Part shown: positions 43,931-53,100 of the stretch, in pieces
Position numbering within the stretch: position 1 is the first letter of the stretch
How the letters are laid out: the number at the start of each line of letters is the position of its first letter
From: Nocardia sp. SYP-A9097
Lineage (GTDB): Bacteria; Actinomycetota; Actinomycetes; Mycobacteriales; Mycobacteriaceae
Length of the DNA stretch: 64,000 nt
Reading direction: 5' to 3'
Assembly (NCBI RefSeq): GCF_009649815.1
Contig: NZ_WJIC01000028.1
Coordinates: 1 to 64,000 of the forward strand
Notes under the pieces: generated by a model
What the model saw: only the letters and a program-made list of their open reading frames with translations
Database searches by the model: none
Told to the model about the DNA's origin: nothing
Translations under genes and position numbers: made by a program

Positions 43931-45588
43931 GCACGACCTTCGGATCACCCGCCCCGGCCGGCACGCAGCACTCCTCCACCAGCGCGCGCTGGTGGACGCT
44001 CGCCGCGGTATCGCTCTCGGTGTTCATGCTGTTGCTGGATCTGACGGTGGTCAACGTCGCCTTACCGCCGATCCAGCACGATCTGCGGGCCGACTTCAGC
44101 GAGATGCAGTGGGTCATCGACGCGTACGCGCTCGCCCTGGCCGCACTGCTGCTCACCGCGGGATCGATCGCCGACCGGATCGGACGGCGCCGGGTATTCG
44201 CCGCCGGTCTGGTGTGGTTCACCGTCGCCTCACTGCTGTGCGGGCTCGCCCAGGGGGTGCTGCTGCTCAATCTGGCCCGCGGCGCGCAGGGCATCGGCGC
44301 GGCCGTGCTCTACGCGGTCGGGCCGGCATTGATCGCGCGCGACTTCGTCGGCCGCGAACGCGGTACCGCCTTCGGCGTCTTCGGTGCCGTCAGCGGCCTG
44401 GCCATCGCGTGCGGGCCACTGCTGGGCGGGGTGCTGACCGAGTTGAGCTGGCGATGGGTATTCCTCATCAATGTGCCGGTGGGACTGGTCGGACTGATCA
44501 TCATCGTCACCCGGGTCGCGGAGTCCCGCCTCGACCATGCCCGGCCGATCGATCTGCCCGGCGTATTCACCATTTCAGGTGCGATGTTCGCGCTGATCCT
44601 GGCCGTCCTGCGCGGCGAACGCGACGGCTGGACCTCGACCCGCAGCATTGTCACCTTCCTTGTCGCCGCAGCGCTCACGGTGGCCTTCGTACTCGTCGAA
44701 CGCCGCGCCGAACACCCGATGCTGGATCTGAAGCTGTTCCGCAACAACACTTTCCGGGGTTTGAGTGCGGCCACGTTCTGCTTCAACTTCGCGGTGAACG
44801 CGATCATCCTCTACGTGGTGCTCTGGCTCGAGGGCAGTCTCGGCATGTCGGCGATCGCCACCGGACTCCGATTCCTGCCCTTGACCGTGGTGCTGTTCGC
44901 TGCGGGCGCCATCGGCGGTGTACTCAGCGCACGAGTCCCGATCCGGGTCCTCATGGGCGGGGCGCTGCTGTTCGCCGGCGTCGGATTCCTGCTGATGCTG
45001 CTGGTCGATGTGAACAGCACCTGGGCCGTCCTGCTGCCCGGCATGGTGGTGGCCGGCATCGGCATGGGCGCGCACAATCCGCCGCGCGCCAACGCCGCGG
45101 TAGCCCTGGTCCCGCCGGAGGACGCGGGCATGGGCGCGGGCGTCAACGAATCCTTCCAGCAGGGTGGCGTCGCGCTCGGCGTCGCGGTACTCGGCGCGGT
45201 CGCACATCACCGCATCGACGCCGTATTCCACACCCGGCTCACCGAATCCGGCAATGACACCGCCTACGGGCACCTGGCCGAACAGGTCGCCGCAGGGGCC
45301 GGGCGCGATATCACCACCGCCGTACCCGACCCCGCGCGCACGGCCGTCGCCGACGCCGCCCAGCACGCCTTCCTCAGTGGATTCCACCTCGTCGCGGGAC
45401 TGGGCGGAATCATCACCCTCCTCGGCGCCGCGATCGCGTTCGCGACGATTCGCCGCCGTGACTTCGTCGTCGATCCCGCCGCACCCGCCTTCGACGACAC
45501 CCTCGACTCCGCCGCCCCGCGATCCGACGGCGCGGAGCTACCGGACGAACCGAACGAACTGATCTCGATCGATAGAAGGCTCCGATGA
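43927..45588 (+). CDS. MFS exporter, EmrB/QacA (DHA2) type
   Basis: A 553-residue transporter with about 14 hydrophobic segments. It has the TM1 motif LLLDLTVVNVALPPIQ, loop motif GSIADRIGRRRVF and motif C GAVSGLAIACGPLLGGVL. This is the drug:proton antiporter 2 family that commonly exports the product of antibiotic clusters. Coupled by ATGA to both neighbours, it is the likely exporter and self-resistance gene for the polyketide. The C-terminal 50 residues are a polar acidic tail. Confidence 0.92.
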   Translation: MSTTFGSPAPAGTQHSSTSARWWTLAAVSLSVFMLLLDLTVVNVALPPIQHDLRADFSEMQWVIDAYALALAALLLTAGSIADRIGRRRVFAAGLVWFTVASLLCGLAQGVLLLNLARGAQGIGAAVLYAVGPALIARDFVGRERGTAFGVFGAVSGLAIACGPLLGGVLTELSWRWVFLINVPVGLVGLIIIVTRVAESRLDHARPIDLPGVFTISGAMFALILAVLRGERDGWTSTRSIVTFLVAAALTVAFVLVERRAEHPMLDLKLFRNNTFRGLSAATFCFNFAVNAIILYVVLWLEGSLGMSAIATGLRFLPLTVVLFAAGAIGGVLSARVPIRVLMGGALLFAGVGFLLMLLVDVNSTWAVLLPGMVVAGIGMGAHNPPRANAAVALVPPEDAGMGAGVNESFQQGGVALGVAVLGAVAHHRIDAVFHTRLTESGNDTAYGHLAEQVAAGAGRDITTAVPDPARTAVADAAQHAFLSGFHLVAGLGGIITLLGAAIAFATIRRRDFVVDPAAPAFDDTLDSAAPRSDGAELPDEPNELISIDRRLR

Positions 45589-47204
45589 CGCACCAAGCGC
45601 ACACCCAGGTTGTCATTGTCGGCGCGGGTCCCGTGGGACTCATGCTCGCCTGCGAACTCGCCCGCCGGGACGTCCCACACCTCGTGGTGGAACGCCGAAG
45701 TCAACTCTCGACCCAGCCCAAGGCGCTGGCACTGTGGAACGGCGCCATCGAGGCCATGCTCCGGGCCGGAGTGGACCGCCGCGAATTCGGCGAGGGCATC
45801 GCGCTGCGCGGCGGAAGCTATTGGTCGCGCGGACGGCAGATCGCCACGATCGACTTCGCCGGGTTGCGCGAGACCGGCACGCTCGGACCGATCGTGCTGC
45901 CACAACCGGAGGTCGAGCGGATCCTGCTCAACCGTTACCGCGACCTCGGCGGGGAGGTGCACTGGGATTCCAGTGTCACCCATATCGACGCCACCGGTGA
46001 CACGGCGACGGTCTCCACCACCTGCGCCGCGGGCGAACTGGATATCAGCTGCCGCTGGGTCGTCGGCGCGGACGGCTCCCGCAGCACCGTACGCACCCAC
46101 GCCGGCATCGCGTTCGACGGCGACAGCTACCCCGAGGATTTCGTCCTCGCCGACGCCGTGCTCGCCGAACCCGGCCTGGACGCCGAGGTGCAATACCACC
46201 TCGGACCACAGGGCACGCTGGTGGTCGTCCCCCTGCCGCACGGTATGCACCGCGTCTTCCTGTGCCGGCCCGACCAGCCGGACCGTGACAGCGAAACCCC
46301 GCGGATCGAGACGATCAACGAGACCCTCGCGCACTGGGGGCTGGACCGGTTCCGGATCGCCGAGGCGGAGTGGACCAGCCAGTTCCGGGTACACCGCCGG
46401 GTCGCCGCCGACTATATCCGCGGCCGGGCCGTGCTGGTCGGCGACGCCGCCCACGTGCACAGCCCCGCCGGCGGGCAGGGTCTCAACACCGGTATTCAGG
46501 ACGCGGCGAACCTCGGGTGGAAACTCGCGCTCGCGCTCGCCGGCGGCGACGAGAAATTCCTGCTCGACAGCTACCGAACCGAACGCCGGCCCATCGCCGA
46601 GCAGGTGGCCAAGCTGACCGACCTGCAGGTGCGCGCCTGGATGATGCGTGCGCCGGTCGCCATCGGCGCCCGCGACCTACTGCTGCGGGCAGCCAGCCGC
46701 ACCGGATTGCTCGGACGGCGCATCGTGCCGTCGCTGGCACAGCTGGACCTCGACTACTCCCGCTCGGCGATGAGCCGGGCGGCCCCCGGCAGTCACGACG
46801 CCGGGCGGCCGATTCCCGATGCCCTCCTGGCCGACGGGGCAACCACCGTCCGACTGCGAGATCTGCTCGACGATCCCCGTCCGCTGCTACTGCTGCGCAG
46901 CGGTATGACAGATCCGGACACCCCCCATTTCATGCCCTATCTGCAGCGGAGTTTCGACAGGTCGGTCAACATCCGCCTCCTCGCACCCGCGTACGCGCGA
47001 CCGGAGCCGGGCGTCCTGCGCGATACCGACGGGCTGATCGACCAGTGGCTCGGCACCCACAATGCGGCCCTACTGCGACCCGACGGGTTCGTCCTGGCCA
47101 CCGGGCGGCTGCGGCACCCGCAGCGACCGGACCAGTCCGCACTCGTCCAGGTGCTGAACCGCACGGTAGGCCGATCCATACCGGCACCACAACACCAGAA
47201 CTGA
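45585..47204 (+). CDS. FAD-dependent monooxygenase-fold enzyme, candidate [4+2] cyclase
   Basis: A 539-residue protein of the PheA/TfdB aromatic-hydroxylase class. It has VIVGAGPVGLMLACELARR (FAD Rossmann), the GADGSRSTVR DG motif, VLVGDAAHVHSPAGGQGLNTG (GD motif) and a C-terminal thioredoxin-like domain from about residue 420. In several spirotetronate and related pathways a protein of this class (PyrE3 of pyrroindomycin is the characterised example) binds FAD structurally and catalyses decalin-forming Diels-Alder cyclisation. Tetronate genes next to it make this plausible; ordinary hydroxylation remains the alternative. No second small beta-barrel cyclase (AbyU/PyrI4 type) is seen in the window. 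Confidence 0.88.
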   Translation: MTHQAHTQVVIVGAGPVGLMLACELARRDVPHLVVERRSQLSTQPKALALWNGAIEAMLRAGVDRREFGEGIALRGGSYWSRGRQIATIDFAGLRETGTLGPIVLPQPEVERILLNRYRDLGGEVHWDSSVTHIDATGDTATVSTTCAAGELDISCRWVVGADGSRSTVRTHAGIAFDGDSYPEDFVLADAVLAEPGLDAEVQYHLGPQGTLVVVPLPHGMHRVFLCRPDQPDRDSETPRIETINETLAHWGLDRFRIAEAEWTSQFRVHRRVAADYIRGRAVLVGDAAHVHSPAGGQGLNTGIQDAANLGWKLALALAGGDEKFLLDSYRTERRPIAEQVAKLTDLQVRAWMMRAPVAIGARDLLLRAASRTGLLGRRIVPSLAQLDLDYSRSAMSRAAPGSHDAGRPIPDALLADGATTVRLRDLLDDPRPLLLLRSGMTDPDTPHFMPYLQRSFDRSVNIRLLAPAYARPEPGVLRDTDGLIDQWLGTHNAALLRPDGFVLATGRLRHPQRPDQSALVQVLNRTVGRSIPAPQHQN

Positions 47205-47233
47205 CCACCAACCCGCACAGAAGGAATAGGCCA

Positions 47234-48121
47234 ATGGTCAACGACAACAAGCGATTCCAGGGCCGCTGCGCTCTGGTGACCGGCGCCTCGGCCGGAATCG
47301 GCAAGGCATACGCGGAGGGTCTGGCCGCGCGCGGCGCGAATGTCGTCCTCGTCGCCCGGCGCCGCGACCGGCTCGAAGAGCTGGCGCAGCGACTGCGGGC
47401 GGAATTCGGCATCCACGCCGTCGCGGTCGCCGCCGACCTCGCCCACCCCGATGCCGCCACCCAGGTGAAGGCGGAGACCGACGCCCTCGGGCTGGAGATC
47501 GACATCCTCGTCAACAATGCCGGATTCGGCACCTACGGACCGTTGCACCAGGTGTCGCCCGCCGCCAATCACGCGCAGGTGATGGTCAATGTCGGCGCCC
47601 TGGTCGCCATGACCCACCAGTACCTGCCCGGCATGATCGCCGCCGATCGGGGCACGGTCATGAACGTCTCCTCGATCGCCGCACTGCAACCGATCCCCTA
47701 CATGTCGGTCTACGGTGCGAGCAAAGCGTTCATCCTGTCGTTCACCGAGGCGCTGTGGCTGGAGACCAGGAAATCCAAGGTCCAGGTCCTGGGTGTCTGC
47801 CCGGGCGCCACCGATACCGAATTCTTCGACGTCATCGGTAACGGAGAAGAGACGCTGTTCGGCGGGAAGGTCAGCCCGTCCCGGGTGGTCGACGAATCGA
47901 TCGCCGCCCTGGACCGCCGCCCACCCTCGGTCATCATCGGCCGGCGCAACAATCTGACGGCGCTGATCCCCCGATTCGTCACGCGGGCGGCGGCGATCAA
48001 ATTCTCCGGCGCCATGACCCGCCCGCGGACCGAGCACAGCGTGCCTGCCGGTGGCATGGCCAACCCGCCGGCCGGATCCCCGGTCGGCGCACCGATTCCG
48101 ACACTTCGATCCGGGAGGTAA
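47234..48121 (+). CDS. Short-chain dehydrogenase/reductase (first of tandem pair)
   Basis: A 295-residue SDR: TGASAGIG cofactor loop, NNAGFGTYG, catalytic Ser in NVSSIAA and intact YGASK. It resembles DltE/YqjQ-like SDRs. The C-terminal 40 residues are Pro/Gly-rich and extend beyond the fold. ATG 47234 follows AAGGAAT. The gene ends 3 nt before the start of a second SDR with a very similar active site (YGATKAFILSF), so the pair probably arose by duplication. A tailoring role on the polyketide is inferred from the operon. Confidence 0.9.
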   Translation: MVNDNKRFQGRCALVTGASAGIGKAYAEGLAARGANVVLVARRRDRLEELAQRLRAEFGIHAVAVAADLAHPDAATQVKAETDALGLEIDILVNNAGFGTYGPLHQVSPAANHAQVMVNVGALVAMTHQYLPGMIAADRGTVMNVSSIAALQPIPYMSVYGASKAFILSFTEALWLETRKSKVQVLGVCPGATDTEFFDVIGNGEETLFGGKVSPSRVVDESIAALDRRPPSVIIGRRNNLTALIPRFVTRAAAIKFSGAMTRPRTEHSVPAGGMANPPAGSPVGAPIPTLRSGR

Positions 48122-48124
48122 GTG

Positions 48125-48931
48125 ATGACCGAATCGCCCGCCACAGGCTATGCGCTGATCACCGGCGCATCGAGCGGAATCGGCTCCGCATTCGCCGAGG
48201 CACTGGCCGAGAGCGGCCGGGACCTGGTGCTGGTCGCGCGTTCCAAGCAAGCCCTGGTGAGCAGGGCTACCGAGTTGTCGACGCGATACGGCGTGCACGC
48301 GGTGCCCTACGCCCTCGATCTCACGCAGCCCGGGGCCGTGCGGGAGTTGGCCACCATGCTCTCCGATGACGGGTTCACCATCGACTTCCTCGTCAACAAC
48401 GCGGGATTCGGGACCCAAGGACGATTCGACCGGATCGACCCGGAGCGGGACCACGATCAGGTACTGCTCAATGTCGTCACCGTGGTCGATCTATGCCACG
48501 CGCTGGTGCCCGGCATGGTGGCGCGCGGGCAGGGCACCGTCGTCAATGTGGGGTCGATGGGAGGGTTTCAACCGGCCCCGTATCTCGCGGTCTACGGTGC
48601 GACCAAGGCGTTCATCCTGTCGTTCAGTCAGGCGCTCGCCGGGGAGATCGAGGACACCGGTGTGCGGGTGCTGGCGCTGTGCCCGGGACCGGTGATGACC
48701 TCGTTCTTCGATGTGCTCGGCTCGACCCATGCCGCCGTGGGGCAGCAGCTCACCGCCGAACAGGTCGTGGCGGCGGGCCTGCGCGGTCTGAAGCGGGGCC
48801 GCCGGGTCGTCGTACCCGGCTGGCAGAACAAGATCACGGCCAACGCGGCCCGGCTGCTGCCGCGCCGGACCATGGTCGCGATCGCAAAACGTTCTGTGGG
48901 ACTTGATATTTGGGTTCCTCCGGCGAACTGA
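48125..48931 (+). CDS. Short-chain dehydrogenase/reductase (second of tandem pair)
   Basis: A 268-residue SDR with TGASSGIG, NNAGFGTQG, catalytic Ser in NVGSMGG and YGATK. The ATG at 48125 has GGGAGG 6 nt upstream; the GTG at 48122 is also possible. It is the last gene of the afsA-led operon, followed by a GC-rich hairpin. The substrate is unknown. Confidence 0.9.
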   Translation: MTESPATGYALITGASSGIGSAFAEALAESGRDLVLVARSKQALVSRATELSTRYGVHAVPYALDLTQPGAVRELATMLSDDGFTIDFLVNNAGFGTQGRFDRIDPERDHDQVLLNVVTVVDLCHALVPGMVARGQGTVVNVGSMGGFQPAPYLAVYGATKAFILSFSQALAGEIEDTGVRVLALCPGPVMTSFFDVLGSTHAAVGQQLTAEQVVAAGLRGLKRGRRVVVPGWQNKITANAARLLPRRTMVAIAKRSVGLDIWVPPAN

Positions 48932-48949
48932 AACCCCGACGACCAGCTG

Positions 48950-48980
48950 GCGCGGCGCGGCCCTACCGGCCGCGGCGCGC
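48950..48980. terminator. GC-rich hairpin between convergent operons
   Basis: GCGCGGCGCGGCC and GGCCGCGGCGCGC form an imperfect long stem (two mismatches) with a short loop. It lies in the 56-nt gap between the stop of the second SDR and the stop of the convergent small protein, so it may serve both directions. Confidence 0.5.
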
Positions 48981-48987
48981 TCGCGTG

Positions 48988-49233
48988 TCAGTGCAGCAGG
49001 TCGTGCCACAACCGAGCCTCCAGTGCGGTCATCGGTCGCGGATCGAGTTGTTCCGGATGCCCGGGCGCGGGTTCGTCCAGGCAATCGGCCCGCGGGTCCG
49101 GCGCCGGCGGCCCGGGCTGCTGCGCGGGCAGCAACACCACATAACCGAAGAACGCGAAGCCACCGGACTTCTCCATACCGGCGAGGAGGAAATTCACGAG
49201 CTTACCGAGCAGGCTCATACCTGGTACGGACAT
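48988..49233 (-). CDS. Small DUF6059-like protein
   Basis: An 81-residue protein with an amphipathic or membrane-near N-terminus (LLGKLVNFLLAG; FAFFGYVVLLP), a proline-rich middle and the C-terminal motif GHPEQLDPRPMTALEARLWHDLL. That C-terminal pattern (HPE-L-P, then E-x-x-L-x-x-L) recalls the DUF6059 family of small actinomycete proteins of unknown function. The ATG at 49233 has GGAG 7 nt upstream; ATG 49218 is an alternative. It is 13 nt downstream of the acyltransferase gene, so it is co-transcribed with the tetronate and PKS genes. Confidence 0.6.
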   Translation of the reverse strand: MSVPGMSLLGKLVNFLLAGMEKSGGFAFFGYVVLLPAQQPGPPAPDPRADCLDEPAPGHPEQLDPRPMTALEARLWHDLLH

Positions 49234-49246
49234 CACCGGTCTCCAT

Positions 49247-50095
49247 TCAACCGCGTTCGGCCAGAACGGGTTTCGCGGACTGCTCGACCGCCGGGACCGG
49301 GACCACCGCGGGCCCGAACTCCTCCAGCGCGGTCTTGAGCTCCGCGAGCACATCCGCGGCCTCCGCACCATCGATGACCCGGTGATCGAAGGTCAGACTC
49401 AGCCGCATCGTCGGCGCGACGACCACCGCACCATCGCGGACGACCGGCCGATCGACCACCCGGCCCACCCCCAGGGTGATGGTCGTACCACCGACCGAAT
49501 AGAAGCCGTCGACCGGCCGATGCCCCAGCGACGTCAGCGCGAAGGTACCCAGCACCGCGCCCCGGCGGGCCAACGGCCGCGCCACGCGCCGATACGCCAG
49601 CCGATCCAGCGGCCACGGAAGCCCCTGCAGCTTGCGCACCGGATCGAACATCGGCATTTTGTCCGGGTCACCGTCCCGAAACGGATCCAGACCACGCTGG
49701 ATGTCGATCAATTCGGCGTGCTCGAGTCCGGGCAGGATGGTCGCCAGCACCACCCGCTGACCATTCAGCTTCTTGTCCAGCGTGACCTTGCCATTGACCG
49801 TGTCGTGCAGGGAAATTCGCGGCCGCGTCGTCCAGCCCTGGATCGCGGCATTGGCCTCCGGATGCCGGATCAGCGTGCGACCGGCCGCGTACAGAATGTA
49901 GGTGACCAGCGAGAACCGCTGATCCGCGGCGCGCGCGGCCGTTCGATGCCGCTGCACGGCGGTCATATCGATCTCGGTGTCCAGGAAAACCGGTGAGAAT
50001 TGGCGAATCTCGCGCAGGAAATTCAATGTGTGCCGGCGCTCGTTGACGATCGGCTGGATTCTCGGCCGCCACTCCGGCCGCTGGGATTTGACCAT
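49247..50095 (-). CDS. E2-type (2-oxoacid dehydrogenase) acyltransferase, tetronate O-acetylation
   Basis: A 282-residue stand-alone catalytic domain of the dihydrolipoyl acyltransferase fold with the active-site motif FDHRVIDG (His238, Asp242) and no lipoyl domain. In agglomerin and abyssomicin pathways such a protein (Agg4, AbyA4) acetylates the tetronate hydroxymethyl group before elimination. Together with KASIII, FkbH and ACP this is the strongest pointer to a tetronate. AAGGAAAG precedes the ATG at 50095; it starts 28 nt after the last PKS gene. Confidence 0.9.
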   Translation of the reverse strand: MVKSQRPEWRPRIQPIVNERRHTLNFLREIRQFSPVFLDTEIDMTAVQRHRTAARAADQRFSLVTYILYAAGRTLIRHPEANAAIQGWTTRPRISLHDTVNGKVTLDKKLNGQRVVLATILPGLEHAELIDIQRGLDPFRDGDPDKMPMFDPVRKLQGLPWPLDRLAYRRVARPLARRGAVLGTFALTSLGHRPVDGFYSVGGTTITLGVGRVVDRPVVRDGAVVVAPTMRLSLTFDHRVIDGAEAADVLAELKTALEEFGPAVVPVPAVEQSAKPVLAERG

Positions 50096-50123
50096 GATCT
50101 TTCCTTTGTTCACGATTCGATGA

Positions 50124-53100
50124 CTACGGGGTGGATTCGGAGACGGGTTCCTCGACGGCGACGCCGTCGAGCAGCTCCAGCAGGGCGCGTGCGATCTCCA
50201 GCGGTACCGGCTTCTCATAGAGGATCGGCGGCGAGAGTTGTACCTCGGCCAGCCGCAGCCGATTGCTGAGTTCCAGCGCACCGAACGAGGTGAAGCCGAG
50301 ATCGAACAGGTTCGCATCACTCGCGACCTCGGCGGCCGAGTCCAGACCCAGCACGTCCGCGGCGGCGCGGCGCACCCACTCGACCACCACCGCCTCCCGC
50401 TCGGCCCCGGAAGCACCCGCCAGTAGATGCGCGATCGAGGCCCGCTCCGGCTCGGCGGCGGTGTGCGCGCGATCGGGTCCGGGGACCACACCCCAGAATC
50501 GATCCCGGCGATCGGCGCGGCGCTGATCGCCCGGCAGCACGGCGGCGACCACGACCGTGTCCGCACCGGCCTGCCCCACCACGTCCAGCACCCGGCGAGC
50601 GGGCACCTCCCACAGTTCGGCCGAGCCGAGCGGACGGGCCGCGCCGTGCGGGCCGGCACCGGTGAGCGGACCCCACGCGACAACCGTGCCGACGGCGCCC
50701 CGAGCCCGCCGCGCCCGTACGAGCGCCTCGAAATACGCCTGCACCGGACCCTGATGAGCCAGTTCCGGCACTCCCAGCGTTCCGGAGGCCGGACAGCACA
50801 GCACGAACGCGGCGAGGTCGAACCCGCTGGTCAGCTGGTCGAGATTCGAGGCCGCGACCGCGGAAGCTGCCGCGGCCACCAGTCCTGCCTCGGTGAGCTC
50901 GGTACTCTCCGGATCGGCGATGTGGTCGTCCACGTGCACGACCGCGTTCAGCGGATGCTCGGCGGGGATCTCGGCCAGTACGGCGGTGAGCGCGTCGCGG
51001 TCGGTCACATCACAGGCGACGACACGCACCCGAGGGTCATCCAGCACGCCCCCGATCGCGTCGATCGGCTCCGCGGCGACGACGAGCAGCCGCTGAGCGC
51101 CGTTGGCCGCGAGCCAGGACACCGCGGCCCGGCCGAGCAGGGAAGCCACGCCGGTCACCAGGACCGTGCCGGTCGGCGTCCAGCGCGACTCCGCGCCACC
51201 CGCGGGCGCGGGCAGCAGGCGTCTGACATAGGCGCGATGTCCGCGCACGGCAACCTGATCCTCATCCGCGTCCGCCAGCACGGTCACCAGGCGACCGAGC
51301 GAGACGGCATCGGCGGGGTCCGGCACATCGATCAGGCCGCCCCACCCGCCCGGCGGCTCCGCCAGCAGGGCCTGAGCCAATCCCCATACGGGGGCCTGAC
51401 CACTCGACGGGACCGGCGGGGTACCGGAGCCGGGTACCGCGACGGCTGCACGGGTGATCACCCACAGCGGGGCCTCGATCCGCGCGGCGGTCAGCGCTCG
51501 CAGTACCCGGAGCACCGTCACCGCTCCGCCGAAATGCGTTGCGACACCGGCATTCTCGGCGACGATCAGGACGACACCGGCCGCGGTCGGCAGCGGACCG
51601 CCGGCCCCCGCAGCCAGGTCCGCCGGATCCGCGCCATGGTCGGGGATGGTCACGGTCGCCACATCCGCGCCCCCTGTCCGCAGCGCGGCGGCCACCGAAA
51701 GCGCGTACGCGCCGGTCGATTCGGACTCGGGAGTCAGCAGCAGCCATGAACCGGACAGCGGCGCGGACTCCGCCGCCGGGAGCGCCCGCCAGCCGATCCG
51801 GAAGCGTCGTTCCTCGCGGTCATGCCAGTGCGACAGACCGGGCAGTAGCGCGGCGAGATCGGCCCGCTGTGCCGCGGAGAACCCGAGCAGCTCGGCGAGT
51901 CCCTCGGCGTTCCCCGACCGCACCATATCCCAGAAACCGGAGTCGTCGCCCGGGCCGGCGCCCGCAACCGGATCGGTATCCCGGATCCAATACGAGCGGC
52001 GTTGAAAAGCATAGGGCGGCAACGATACTCGCTCCGCGTCGGCACCTTCGAATACCGCGGGCCAGTCGATCTGAGCACCGGTGACGAACAGACGGCACAG
52101 CGCGGTCAATGCCGACCGCGGCTCGGGACGGCGGGGCTGCAGGACCGGCGTCAAGCTCGGCGGCGCGGAGACCCCCTCGTAGCGGGCCAGCGCCGTACCG
52201 GCCATGGCCGTCAAAGTGGCGTCCGGCCCCAACTCGACGAACCGGCCCACACCGGCGCGATGCAGGGTCCCGATCGCATCGTCGAACCGCACCGCCTGGC
52301 GAATATGATCACACCAGTAGTCCGGCGAACACAGCTCGGCCACCTCCGCCACCCGGCCGGTGACATTCGAAACAATCGGCGTAGCAGCAGGTTTCAGTGT
52401 CAGACCGGCGACCACGGCCCGGAACTCCGCGACCACCTCGTCCATGTGCGGGGAGTGGAACGCATGACTCACCTTCAGTCGGCGCACCTTATGACCCGCG
52501 CCCTGGAAGTGGGCCATGACCTCCAGCGCGGCCGCCTCGTCACCCGAAATCACCACCGCGCGTGGGCCATTGACCGCCGCGATCCCGAGACCCGCACGCT
52601 CGCGCAGTACGGCCAGAACCTCCTCTTCGGCCGCCTCGATCGCCACCATCGCACCGTCGGCGCGCGCGGACTGCATCAGCCGGCCACGCGCGGCGACCAT
52701 CGCCGCGGCATCGGGCAGCGTCAGCACACCGGCGACATGCGCGGCGACCAACTCCCCGATCGAATGACCGACCAGAAAATCGGGGGTCGAACCCCACTGC
52801 GCGAGTAGCCGATACAGCGCCGTCTCCAGCGCGAACAGCGCGGGCTGGGTATACCTCGTCTGATTCAGCAGATCCGAATCCGGGCTGCCCTGATCGGCGA
52901 ACATCAATGCCCGCAGCGATCGGTCCAGATGCGGTTCGAATGCCGCGCACACCTCGTCGAGCGCCGCCGCGAATACCGGAAACGCCTGGTACAGGCCCTT
53001 ACCCATACCGGCGCGCTGCGATCCCTGGCCCGTGAACATGAACGCGGTCGGCCCCTGGCCGGTGGTGGTCCCCTGCACCGTATTGGGCGCGGACTCACCG

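Noticed and set aside
46370..47200. N-terminal extension of the first tandem SDR back to 46370
   Set aside because: Those codons overlap the FAD enzyme in another frame and lack motifs; the SDR starts at ATG 47234 after an RBS-like AAGGAAT.
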